A DNA stretch of 9,690 nucleotides from JANMDR01 sp031376425 (GTDB taxonomy: Bacteria > Pseudomonadota > Gammaproteobacteria > Burkholderiales > Usitatibacteraceae): NCBI GenBank assembly GCA_031376425.1, contig JANMDR010000187.1:1-9690 (forward strand), read 5' to 3'. Within the stretch, counting starts at the first letter, position 1; each line of letters begins with the position of its first letter. This document shows, piece by piece, positions 1 through 7,220 of this stretch. The notes beneath the pieces were generated by a model. The model searched no databases. It had not been told where the DNA came from and was given only the letters and a program-made list of their open reading frames with translations. A program made the position numbers and the translations under genes.

Positions 1-1
1 G

Positions 2-1189
2 GCCACTGGCGATATGGGCATTGGCAAAAACGGCGAGCAAACTAGCCGTTATGCGCGCGGCATGGAGCTACATGGCAAATACACCTTGTTTGCCGAAGGT
101 GTACGCGGCAATTTAGGTAAGGAAATTCAGGCTAAATACAATTTAAACGCAGGTCGCGACCCGCAGGTGTATGGCATCGGCCTGAAAGAATTATGGGAAG
201 TAGCACCAGCCAAACACGTACCAGGCTTGGTGGTGCATTCGGCCGGATGGCCACTAGATACCGCAACCTATGGTGGATCATTCCTTTATCATTTGGAAAA
301 TAATCAAGTTGCAGTGGGCTTTGTGGTGGGCTTGGCTTATACCAATCCCTATCTCTCGCCTTTTGAGGAATTTCAGCGCTATAAAACCCACCCCGCCATT
401 CGCACTTTTTTTGAAGGAGGCAAGCGCATCGCCTACGGTGCACGGGCTATCGCAGCAGGCGGTTTGCAATCGTTGCCGAAATTGGTGTTTCCGGGTGGTG
501 CACTGATTGGTTGCGATGCTGGCTTTCTCAATACCTCACGTATTAAAGGCAGTCACGCTGCGATTAAAAGCGGTATGTTGGCTGCTGATGCCGCATTTGA
601 TTCATTGCAAGCTGGCTATGCCCAAGATGAGTTGGCGGCCTATCCTGAAGCGTTTAAACAGAGCTGGCTACATGAAGAGCTGCATCGCGCCCGTAACTTT
701 AAGCCAGCAATGAGCAAGGGTTTGTATACCGGTACTTTGCTGGTAGGCATCGATCAGGTAGTGCTTGGTGGTCGTGCGCCATGGACTTTGCACCACGGCC
801 ATGCCGATCATGAAACTTTGATGAATAAAAAAGATGCCACACCAATAAACTATCCAAAGCCTGATGGCGTACTCACGTTTGATCGTTTATCCTCTGTGTT
901 TATTTCCAATACCAATCATGAAGAAGACCAGCCCGCGCACTTAACCTTGAAAAACGCGAGCGTACCTGTAAATACCAATTTAACACTTTACGATGGCCCC
1001 GAGCAGCGTTACTGCCCTGCCGGTGTTTATGAATACGTGGAAGTAGTAAGCGACCCCGGCAAAAAACGCTTGCAAATCAATGCTCAAAATTGCGTACACT
1101 GCAAGACCTGCGATATTAAAGACCCGACCCAAAATATTAAATGGGTAGTACCAGAAGGCGGCGGCGGCCCTAATTATCCAAATATGTAG
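2..1189 (+). CDS. Electron transfer flavoprotein-ubiquinone oxidoreductase (ETF-QO), C-terminal part, 5' end off the window
   Basis: This membrane-associated flavo-iron-sulfur enzyme takes electrons from reduced electron transfer flavoprotein and passes them to the quinone pool, linking acyl-CoA and amino-acid dehydrogenases to respiration. The frame is open from base 2 (Ala-Thr-Gly-Asp before the first Met at 14), so the gene is truncated by the window edge. About 395 residues are visible of a family length near 550; the N-terminal FAD-binding Rossmann motif is missing. Numbering from the Met at 14, the GWPLDTATYGGSF region at 78-90 belongs to the quinone-binding part. Cys334 and the CVHCKTC cluster (Cys360, 363, 366) supply the four ligands of the C-terminal 4Fe-4S cluster, followed by the family ending NIKWVVPEGGGGPNYPNM. 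The stop is TAG. A CBS-domain gene follows after 40 nt. The family call is firm. Confidence 0.96.
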   Translation, partial: ATGDMGIGKNGEQTSRYARGMELHGKYTLFAEGVRGNLGKEIQAKYNLNAGRDPQVYGIGLKELWEVAPAKHVPGLVVHSAGWPLDTATYGGSFLYHLENNQVAVGFVVGLAYTNPYLSPFEEFQRYKTHPAIRTFFEGGKRIAYGARAIAAGGLQSLPKLVFPGGALIGCDAGFLNTSRIKGSHAAIKSGMLAADAAFDSLQAGYAQDELAAYPEAFKQSWLHEELHRARNFKPAMSKGLYTGTLLVGIDQVVLGGRAPWTLHHGHADHETLMNKKDATPINYPKPDGVLTFDRLSSVFISNTNHEEDQPAHLTLKNASVPVNTNLTLYDGPEQRYCPAGVYEYVEVVSDPGKKRLQINAQNCVHCKTCDIKDPTQNIKWVVPEGGGGPNYPNM

Positions 1190-1218
1190 CCCAAGTTTGA
1201 ACACGTTTTAATCATACC

Positions 1219-1222
1219 GGAG
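1219..1222 (+). promoter_or_regulatory. Ribosome binding site of the CBS-domain gene
   Basis: GGAG lies 7 nt before the ATG at 1230. It supports that start and shows independent translation initiation in the 40 nt gap after the ETF-QO gene. I see no clear promoter or terminator in this gap, so co-transcription with the upstream gene is likely. Confidence 0.7.
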
Positions 1223-1229
1223 ACTCAAA

Positions 1230-1664
1230 ATGAAACCTGTATCCGAACTGCTTAGAAAACGCACTGACGAAACTTTATATCATGTGTCGCCCGAAATCAC
1301 CGTATTTGAAATGCTCACGGTATTAGCACAACGCGGTGTCGGTGCCATGATGGTAATGGAAGGTGGCAAGCTCGTGGGCGTCGTGTCCGAACGCGATTAC
1401 ACGCGCAAAATTGCACTCCAAGGCAAAAGCTCACGCGAAACCAAAGTGCGCGAGATAATGACGGCCAACGTGCTAGTTGTCACGCCGCAAACACGCACGC
1501 GGGACTGCATGGCGCTGATGAGCGAGCGCAAAATTAGGCACTTGCCCGTGGTAGAAAATGGCACCATTCACGGGATGATTTCCATACGTGATTTAATGAA
1601 CGATATTATTGCCGACCATGAATTTACGATTTCGCAGCTAGAAAACTATATTAAAGGCGGTTAG
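1230..1664 (+). CDS. Small two-CBS-domain protein
   Basis: This 144-residue protein consists almost entirely of a tandem CBS pair (Bateman module), at about residues 14-65 and 73-127. CBS pairs bind adenosyl ligands such as AMP, ATP, NAD or SAM and usually act as energy or redox sensors. The first CBS ends with the typical SERDYTRKIALQGKSS stretch; the second begins with VREIMT and contains HLPVVENG and ISIRDL. There is no enzymatic or DNA-binding domain, no signal peptide and no membrane segment, so it is probably a cytoplasmic stand-alone sensor. It follows the ETF-QO gene by 40 nt and precedes the ABC ATPase gene by 11 nt, so it may be part of either unit. Its ligand and partner cannot be told from sequence. 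Confidence 0.93.
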   Translation: MKPVSELLRKRTDETLYHVSPEITVFEMLTVLAQRGVGAMMVMEGGKLVGVVSERDYTRKIALQGKSSRETKVREIMTANVLVVTPQTRTRDCMALMSERKIRHLPVVENGTIHGMISIRDLMNDIIADHEFTISQLENYIKGG

Positions 1665-1675
1665 CGAAACGTTTA

Positions 1676-2374
1676 ATGCTACAGGTTCAGCAACTTTCAA
1701 AATCATTTCCACCACAACCACCACTGTTTGAAGCAGTGGATTTTTCGTTGCAACGTGGCCGGTATGTAGCCGTGATGGGCGAGTCCGGCGTCGGTAAATC
1801 TACCTTTCTAAATATCATCGCGGGCATGGAACCCGCGAGTAGTGGTACGGTTTCGCTTGATAATATGCAGTACGACACCGCCAATAAAAACGACAAAGCG
1901 CAATCCGCTTTCCGACGCCGCCAGCTAGGCTTTGTATTCCAAGCTTTCCATGTATTGCCGTATTTGACAGTAGCGCAAAACGTGGCCATTCCGCTGCAAC
2001 TTAACAACGCTACATCTACTGAAATTTCTAGGCGCGTGGCAGAAATGCTCGATGCCGTAGGTTTAGCTAACCAGCACGGCGCGAGCCCCATGACCTTATC
2101 CGGTGGACAAATGCAGCGTGTAGCTATAGCCCGTGCGCTCGTACATCGCCCAGCGCTGGTACTGGCCGATGAGCCTACTGGTAATTTAGATCCAGAAACA
2201 GCGGCGCAAATATTGGCGCTGCTTAAATCCGAAATTATTCGTAACAACGCCTGCGCTATTTTAGTGACCCACTCAGAAATTGCAGCGGCCACCACCCAGC
2301 AAATTTATCGGTTGACGGCTAAAGGACTGCTGCCTAAGTTACCGATCAAATCGCCAGATCAAATTTTTGATTAA
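1676..2374 (+). CDS. ABC transporter ATP-binding protein, LolD/MacB/AttE type
   Basis: This 232-residue ATPase would power the permease encoded immediately downstream. All nucleotide-binding motifs are intact: Walker A GESGVGKST at 35-43, Q-loop glutamine 89 in FVFQAF, signature LSGGQ at 141-145, Walker B LVLADE at 161-166 followed by the D-loop NLD, and the switch His199. The length and the LADEPTGNLD form match the LolD/MacB/FtsE-like group, which pairs with FtsX-fold permeases rather than with classical importers. The ATG start is 11 nt after the CBS stop; its Shine-Dalgarno is weak (an AAAGGCGG stretch at 1653-1660, rather far away), suggesting coupling to upstream translation. The 3' end overlaps the permease start by 8 nt. 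AttE is a fitting name by context; no specific substrate can be assigned. Confidence 0.95.
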   Translation: MLQVQQLSKSFPPQPPLFEAVDFSLQRGRYVAVMGESGVGKSTFLNIIAGMEPASSGTVSLDNMQYDTANKNDKAQSAFRRRQLGFVFQAFHVLPYLTVAQNVAIPLQLNNATSTEISRRVAEMLDAVGLANQHGASPMTLSGGQMQRVAIARALVHRPALVLADEPTGNLDPETAAQILALLKSEIIRNNACAILVTHSEIAAATTQQIYRLTAKGLLPKLPIKSPDQIFD

Positions 2375-4949
2375 GCTAATTTTTTTATTAAGTGTGGCGG
2401 GTTTACGCGCCAACATTACCCGCTGTATTATGTCGCTTTGCGGCATCGCCCTTGGCGTAGCCTTGGGTGTTGCGGTACAGGCAATTAACAACAGCGCGTT
2501 AACCGAAATGTCGCAAGCTACACGCACCTTGTCAGGTGCGGCCGATGTCACCGTGCGCGGCGGCTCTGCTGGCTTTAACGATTTGCTCTTTGCCACTATC
2601 GCCAACCATTCTGATGTGGCTGTGGCCTCGCCCATCGTTGAATTGCAAGTGCGCACGCCGATTGCACCAAGAGGTCTCAAACTCATTGGCGCGGATTACT
2701 TATTGTTGGCACAGCTAAATCCAACAATTCAATTACGCCCAAACAACACTAGCGATCGCTACAGCATTTTTGCGACTGATCATATTTTTATTAATGATGC
2801 TGCTAGGCAGGCTTTAACCAAGAACGGCGTTATTCTTGAAGACGCTCTATTTACAGGTGCGTCCAATGCATCCAATGGTGCCGTAACGTTAAAAATTGCG
2901 GGGGCTATTGATTGGCCTGGCATTTCCGAGCCCCTCATTTTTCAAGACATAGCCGCCGCCCAGCAAAATTTTTCTAGCTTAAACACCATTAGCCGAATCG
3001 ACATTCGCCTGAACCTAGGTGTTGATCGCGATGCGTTCATTGCCAGCCTAAAACCAATGCTACCCGATAATGTGGCACTGCTAAGCCCTGAGGCGCAAGA
3101 TGATCAAACCGCTGCGGTCTCACGTGCTTATCGTGTAAACCTGACCGCACTCTCACTAATCGCCCTCTTTACCGGTGGCTTTTTAGTATTTACCACCCAA
3201 GCGCTTGCGGTGGTACGTCGCCAAACCGAGCTCGCCTTGCTACGCACCTTGGGCTTCACGGTCAATCAGTTGGTAGCGGCGCTCACCTTAGAAGGGGCGA
3301 TTATTGGCGTAGTGGGTGCGGCTATTGGTATTGGCGTGGGTTTGGGCATTGCACAGGCAGTAATGCAATTGCTAGGCGGCGATTTAGGCAGCGGCTTTTT
3401 TGCGGGCTCCAAACCCAAGCTAAGCTTATCCACCCTTAGTGTCGTGATTTTTGGGCTTTTAGGGCTGTTTACAGGGGCGGCAGGGGCATTTTTGCCTGCT
3501 CGCGCGGCGTGCGCGGTGCCACCCGCACGCGGACTGAAACCGGGTGCCGCTGAACTAATGTTTACCACTCTACCCTCACCAGTCATCGGGGCAGCCTTGC
3601 TAATCGTCGGCGGAATTCTCACGCAGAGACCTTCGCTATTTGGTTTACCGCTACTAGCCTACGTCGGTATTGGATTAATATTATTCGGCGCGATCGCCCT
3701 GACACCGCATTTATGTAAAGTTATCATACCGTCAAGACTCCCTAAAATAGGGCATTTTCAACTGCCGTCTCAATCGGCATTAGCGCTTAATTTAAGCTTA
3801 GCCCAAATGCGCAACGCGCCCGGCCAAACCGCAATCGGCATGGCAGGAGTTGTCACTAGTTTTAGCCTGATGGTAGCCATGCTAGTCATGATTAGCTCGT
3901 TCCGCGAATCGCTCGACGTATGGTTAAATAAAGTGCTATTGGCACCTGCCTATGTGCGCGTAAACAATGGCTTCACCGAAGCACCAGGCACATTTACAGC
4001 TGCGCAACAGGTACGTATTGCCGGTGATACCGCAATTGAACGCGTTGAATTCAACCGCATCCGCAGCGTTCTAGTAAGCCACAACGGCCTGCAAACGGAA
4101 CTCACCATCATTGCGCGTAATTTAACGCCGGAGGTGATTGCATCATTGACGCCAATCAATCGCACCCCACAGCAAAATTCATTGCTACCAGAAACTTGGA
4201 TTTCTGAAGCCACGGCAAGCTTGCTGCAAATAAAAGTAGGCGACAGTTTGCGAATTCAACTAGGCGCAACCGCACCCACCACGTTTTACGTAGCAGGGCT
4301 GTGGCGCGACTATTCGCGCACCAAAGGTGCCGCCGTAATCGACCGCGCGGTATACCAACAAATTAGCGGCGATGCCTTGGGTAACGATGCCGCCATTTGG
4401 ATCAAACCCACATGGACATTTTCTGCTGCTCGCGATCACTGGCAGCGCACCTGGGCAGAGGGCAACTGGATAGACAGCAAACGCTTGGCCTATGTAGATG
4501 CGGCCGAAATTCGCACCATGTCGTTAAAAGTTTTTGATCGCAGTTTTGCGGCCACTTACCTGCTCCAAGCCGCCGCAATCTTGGTCGGTTTGGCCGGTAT
4601 TTCGGCTACATTTTCGGCCTTGGCATGGGCGCGCCGCCGTGAATTTGGTATGTTGCGCCATCTTGGTATGGCGCGGTCAGACATTAGCACCATGCTCAGT
4701 ATCGAAGGCGCTCTAGTGGGCTTGATTGGCGCTGCGACCGGCTTGGTAACGGGCTTTGTAATTTCACTGGTACTTATTTTTGTGGTGAATCGGCAGAGCT
4801 TTCACTGGAGTATGGAACTGCATACACCATGGCTAATGTGTATTGGCTTGGCCGCATTATTGACTGCATTAGCCAGCATGGCGGCGCGGTTTAGTGGGCA
4901 AGCCGCGATGAGCCAAGCGCCAGTGCAGGCGGTAAAGGTGGACGCATAG
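2367..4949 (+). CDS. FtsX-type ABC transporter permease, large two-module form (AttF-AttG-like)
   Basis: This 860-residue inner-membrane protein has two FtsX-like modules. Predicted membrane segments by eye are near 19-40, 258-283, 302-332, 355-380, 404-420, 427-450, 488-512, 731-755, 777-808 and 822-842. Large periplasmic domains lie at about 41-257 and 513-730. The coupling-helix motifs RRQTELALLRTLGF (about 284-297) and RRREFGMLRHLGM (about 756-768) recur at equivalent places in each half, indicating internal duplication. The family is that of LolC/LolE, MacB and the COG0577/COG3127 permeases, which move lipophilic molecules or act on periplasmic partners. The chosen start is TTG at 2367, overlapping the ATPase stop by 8 nt; it keeps the conserved N-terminal AGLRAN segment. 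GTG at 2394 is an alternative. The 3' end overlaps the next gene by 1 nt. Confidence 0.93.
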   Translation: MIKLIFLLSVAGLRANITRCIMSLCGIALGVALGVAVQAINNSALTEMSQATRTLSGAADVTVRGGSAGFNDLLFATIANHSDVAVASPIVELQVRTPIAPRGLKLIGADYLLLAQLNPTIQLRPNNTSDRYSIFATDHIFINDAARQALTKNGVILEDALFTGASNASNGAVTLKIAGAIDWPGISEPLIFQDIAAAQQNFSSLNTISRIDIRLNLGVDRDAFIASLKPMLPDNVALLSPEAQDDQTAAVSRAYRVNLTALSLIALFTGGFLVFTTQALAVVRRQTELALLRTLGFTVNQLVAALTLEGAIIGVVGAAIGIGVGLGIAQAVMQLLGGDLGSGFFAGSKPKLSLSTLSVVIFGLLGLFTGAAGAFLPARAACAVPPARGLKPGAAELMFTTLPSPVIGAALLIVGGILTQRPSLFGLPLLAYVGIGLILFGAIALTPHLCKVIIPSRLPKIGHFQLPSQSALALNLSLAQMRNAPGQTAIGMAGVVTSFSLMVAMLVMISSFRESLDVWLNKVLLAPAYVRVNNGFTEAPGTFTAAQQVRIAGDTAIERVEFNRIRSVLVSHNGLQTELTIIARNLTPEVIASLTPINRTPQQNSLLPETWISEATASLLQIKVGDSLRIQLGATAPTTFYVAGLWRDYSRTKGAAVIDRAVYQQISGDALGNDAAIWIKPTWTFSAARDHWQRTWAEGNWIDSKRLAYVDAAEIRTMSLKVFDRSFAATYLLQAAAILVGLAGISATFSALAWARRREFGMLRHLGMARSDISTMLSIEGALVGLIGAATGLVTGFVISLVLIFVVNRQSFHWSMELHTPWLMCIGLAALLTALASMAARFSGQAAMSQAPVQAVKVDA
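4934..4941 (+). promoter_or_regulatory. Ribosome binding site deciding the GTG start of the AttH-like gene
   Basis: AAAGGTGG lies inside the last codons of the permease gene and ends 7 nt before a GTG at 4949. It supports that non-ATG start, which shares one base with the TAG stop of the permease, an arrangement typical of translational coupling. Confidence 0.65.
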
Positions 4950-6046
4950 TGCAAAAATATTTACTGCTATTTTTACTATTTAGTCAGCTTACGTGGGCAA
5001 CACCTAAAACCGACTTTACCGCCGTAACACCCGATGCTACGCTAGCGTTTGACGCGCGCAAAAACGATCACGCATCGCATCCTAAATTTGGTATCGAATG
5101 GTGGTATTTAACGGGACAAGCCACTTTAGATGACGGCGCACAAATCGGCTTTCAAGTCACATTTTTTCGTAGCCGAACTGGCGCTGCTGAAAATAACCCC
5201 AGCCGTTTTGCGCCCACACAAATGCTCATCGCCCACGCTGCCATTTCGGATATTCGCGCAGGCAAATTGCTACACGACCAACGTATGGCACGCGCGGGCT
5301 TCGACATTGTTGGCGCGAGCGAGAACAAGCTTGATGTCGCCATCAAAAGCTGGCGATTAAGCATGGAGCCAGACGGCAGTTTAGTCGCAAAGATTCCAGC
5401 ACGCGGCTTCACATTGACACTGAATTTGTCAGCCCCAACTGCCGACGCAAAACCACTGCTACAAGGCAAAAATGGGTACAGTCAAAAAGGCATTCGCGCC
5501 CAAGAAGCCAGTTATTACTATTCCATGCCGCAGCTACGCACCACGGGCACCTTAACCAAAAATGGTAAAACGCAAAAGCTGGCAGGCACAGCCTGGTTTG
5601 ACCATGAGTGGTCAAGCGAAGTGTTGAGCCCCGATGCGCAAGGCTGGGATTGGATTGGCGTAAATTTAGAGAACGGTGGTGCGCTCATGGCGTTTCAAAT
5701 GCGTAGCGCTCATAGTGGCACTCCATTATGGGCGGCCGCTACCTTAGTCACACCCAATGCACCCACCCAATATTTTAGCAAAGACGAAGTGCGTTTTAGA
5801 CCAACCCAATTTTGGCAATCGCCCAGTAGTGGTATCAAGTGGCCGATTATTCAAACAATCAGTTTGCGCAACGACATTAGCACCACATGGCAAATAACAC
5901 CGACCATGCCCAACCAAGAGCTCGATTCGCGTTTAACTACTGGCACCATCTATTGGGAAGGAGCGATGCAATTACAGCAAAATAATAAAACAGTGGGTCG
6001 CGGTTATTTGGAAATGACGGGCTATGGGGAGAAAATAAAATTTTAA
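4949..6046 (+). CDS. Secreted AttH/CrtC-like lipocalin-fold protein (COG5621)
   Basis: This 365-residue exported protein has a signal peptide (residues 1-17, hydrophobic LLLFLLF core, probable cleavage after TWA) without a lipobox cysteine, so it should be periplasmic and soluble. The body carries the family hallmarks: EWWYLTG at 50-56, YYYSMPQL at 189-196, GTAWFDHEWSS at 213-223, GWDWIGVNL at 232-240, YWEGAM at 335-340 and GYLEMTGYG at 352-360. Such proteins are often annotated as carotenoid 1,2-hydratase (CrtC) or predicted hydrolase. The crystallised relative NE1406 of Nitrosomonas europaea (formerly DUF2006) has a calycin/lipocalin-like fold with a suggested lipid role. No carotenoid genes are nearby, so a CrtC function is unlikely here. 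Coupling to the ABC genes points to a substrate carrier or processing partner of that transporter. Confidence 0.9.
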   Translation: MQKYLLLFLLFSQLTWATPKTDFTAVTPDATLAFDARKNDHASHPKFGIEWWYLTGQATLDDGAQIGFQVTFFRSRTGAAENNPSRFAPTQMLIAHAAISDIRAGKLLHDQRMARAGFDIVGASENKLDVAIKSWRLSMEPDGSLVAKIPARGFTLTLNLSAPTADAKPLLQGKNGYSQKGIRAQEASYYYSMPQLRTTGTLTKNGKTQKLAGTAWFDHEWSSEVLSPDAQGWDWIGVNLENGGALMAFQMRSAHSGTPLWAAATLVTPNAPTQYFSKDEVRFRPTQFWQSPSSGIKWPIIQTISLRNDISTTWQITPTMPNQELDSRLTTGTIYWEGAMQLQQNNKTVGRGYLEMTGYGEKIKF

Positions 6047-6066
6047 ATCGCGCTGTTGCACCTTTA

Positions 6067-6504
6067 GTGGTGCTCGACACCAACATCGCCCTCGACTGGC
6101 TGGTATTTATTGACGGGGGCATGTTGCATTTACCGCAAGCCATTGAAAGCGGCGCGATTACCTTACTATCCACGCCCGCCACCATCGCAGAATTAAAGCG
6201 AGTTCTCGACTATAAAAATTTTGCGTTAAGTGCTAATGCACAAGCCGAAAAACTCGCCCGCTACATTGCTACTTGCCGGACCTATGAAGGTGGCACCCGT
6301 CCGCTAGGTTACGATAAAACCATACCCCGTTGCCGCGATCGCGATGATCAAATTTTTTTAGATCTAGCCGTAAACGCGCAAGCCGAAGTGCTCGCCAGTA
6401 AAGACGCCCGCGTACTCGCTACGCGCAGCCGCATGAAGGGGCTGGGGGTGGATGTGATGGCACCTGTGGCGTTTGAAGCGTGGTTGATAACAATAATGGT
6501 TTGA
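6067..6504 (+). CDS. PIN-domain protein, putative toxin component (TIGR00305-type family)
   Basis: This 145-residue PIN-fold protein is a predicted Mg2+-dependent ribonuclease. Acidic residues sit where the family needs them: Asp4 in LDTN, Glu42 in IAELKRVL, Asp93/Asp94 in CRDRDDQIFLDLA, and Asp113 in ASKDARVL. The CRDxDD-FLDLA and LASKD blocks are typical of the family annotated as putative toxin-antitoxin toxin component, PIN family. The first in-frame standard start after the stop at 5986 is GTG at 6067, giving only three residues before Asp4. No good Shine-Dalgarno precedes it; GGGGAG at 6026-6031 would instead fit a rare ATT start at 6040. It lies 20 nt after the AttH-like gene and converges with the M15 peptidase gene. 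No antitoxin-like gene adjoins it, so a toxin role is unproven. Confidence 0.85.
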   Translation: MVLDTNIALDWLVFIDGGMLHLPQAIESGAITLLSTPATIAELKRVLDYKNFALSANAQAEKLARYIATCRTYEGGTRPLGYDKTIPRCRDRDDQIFLDLAVNAQAEVLASKDARVLATRSRMKGLGVDVMAPVAFEAWLITIMV

Positions 6505-6515
6505 AGCTTTCCGCG

Positions 6516-7037
6516 CTATCGACCCGAAAAACACCAATGCCAAGGCTCGTACGCATACCCCAGCGCATTGCCGCGTGGATAGGAAAGCGTAAAGCCGAAT
6601 TCTCCGGCTCGGCTTTGTAGCCACGCAAACGATGGTGTGTTTTCAAAAATTTCTTGCAGCACATCAGCCGCACAACTCGCGATATCCACCGCTCGGCCAG
6701 TGTGGTGCTCGCTGTAGCCCGGCGGCGCGACGAGCGTTAAAATTTCGGTAATTTGCATCCCATCCGCTAATTTTGAACGGATGATTTCAATTTGCCGCAC
6801 CACGCTACGGTGCGCCGAAACCAAATCTAAGGTCACGCCATCAGCCACAGCTGCAGCCTTCATTAATCGCCAAGCACTTGCAGCGGCTGGTGCCAACATG
6901 AACTCACGCCCTTCGCTATTTATCTCGACCACCTCCAAGGTTGTGGCTTCGTCGTAGCGGAACAACCCCCGCTCTTGAATCATCGCGTCGGTAATACCTA
7001 GGGATAGCAGGATTTCTGAGTGATTCATAATGCGCAT
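6516..7037 (-). CDS. M15B-family D-alanyl-D-alanine carboxypeptidase (VanY/LdcB-like), apparently without signal peptide
   Basis: This is a predicted zinc peptidase acting on D-Ala-containing peptidoglycan stem peptides. The frame opens at TTG 7064, but ATG at 7037 (173 residues) or ATG at 7028 (170 residues) fits family N-termini better; I chose 7037, with GGAA 13 nt upstream as a weak ribosome site. Numbered from 7037, the core motif SEHHTGRAVD spans 109-118 with zinc ligands His111 and Asp118. The motif YEPWHW at 163-168 supplies catalytic Glu164 and zinc His167. SAHRS at 74-78 holds the substrate-contacting Arg, with His where Tyr or Phe is usual. No hydrophobic N-terminal segment is seen, so the protein may act in the cytoplasm on recycled muropeptides or be released another way. 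It converges with the PIN gene, with 11 nt between stops. Confidence 0.9.
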   Translation of the reverse strand: MRIMNHSEILLSLGITDAMIQERGLFRYDEATTLEVVEINSEGREFMLAPAAASAWRLMKAAAVADGVTLDLVSAHRSVVRQIEIIRSKLADGMQITEILTLVAPPGYSEHHTGRAVDIASCAADVLQEIFENTPSFAWLQSRAGEFGFTLSYPRGNALGYAYEPWHWCFSGR

Positions 7038-7064
7038 ATGTATTGAGAATTTCCAATCATACAA

Positions 7065-7219
7065 TGGGTTTCACACCCTATCCCTATTGCGTTTCCCAAA
7101 AAAATCGGGCGCCACCAAACTGTGAATTTTTACAGCTATTTGATGAAATCGTTTGCACCTCAGCACCCACACGGTCGAATCACTACTATTCGTGTAATTG
7201 ATAGAGCTACATCGCCGCC
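7065..7219. other. Intergenic region between M15 peptidase and DUF6265 genes (left part)
   Basis: This stretch should contain the promoter of the peptidase gene. A TATGAT hexamer on the minus strand at 7056-7061 resembles a -10 box, but I see no good -35 partner. A short GGGT/ACCC inverted repeat lies at 7066-7078. An open frame of 45 codons on the plus strand (7064-7201) has no recognisable ribosome site or family resemblance, so I do not call it a gene. Nothing else recognisable was found. Confidence 0.3.
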
Positions 7220-7220
7220 G

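Noticed and set aside
1687..2295. A 202-codon open frame on the minus strand, opposite the ABC ATPase gene
   Set aside because: The plus strand encodes a complete ATPase with all motifs; the antisense product is low-complexity (Ser, Ala and Cys rich) with no recognisable domain, a usual shadow of codon bias.
2862..2877. Short direct repeat TCCAATG in the permease gene, giving ASNASN in the protein
   Set aside because: Two copies of a 7-mer in a periplasmic loop; too small to indicate an expandable repeat or mobile element.
3266..3622. A 118-codon minus-strand frame opposite the permease gene
   Set aside because: The product is Pro/Ala/Lys rich and mirrors the Gly/Ala-rich membrane segments of the permease; no start signal or family.
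4949..6046. Carotenoid 1,2-hydratase (CrtC) as the function of the AttH-like protein
   Set aside because: The family name is inherited from distant homologues; a signal peptide and tight coupling to ABC genes, with no carotenoid genes in view, fit an AttH-type periplasmic partner better.
6505..6515. Possible bidirectional terminator between the convergent PIN and peptidase genes
   Set aside because: The gap is 11 nt and holds only an AAGCTT palindrome, with no stem or T tract.
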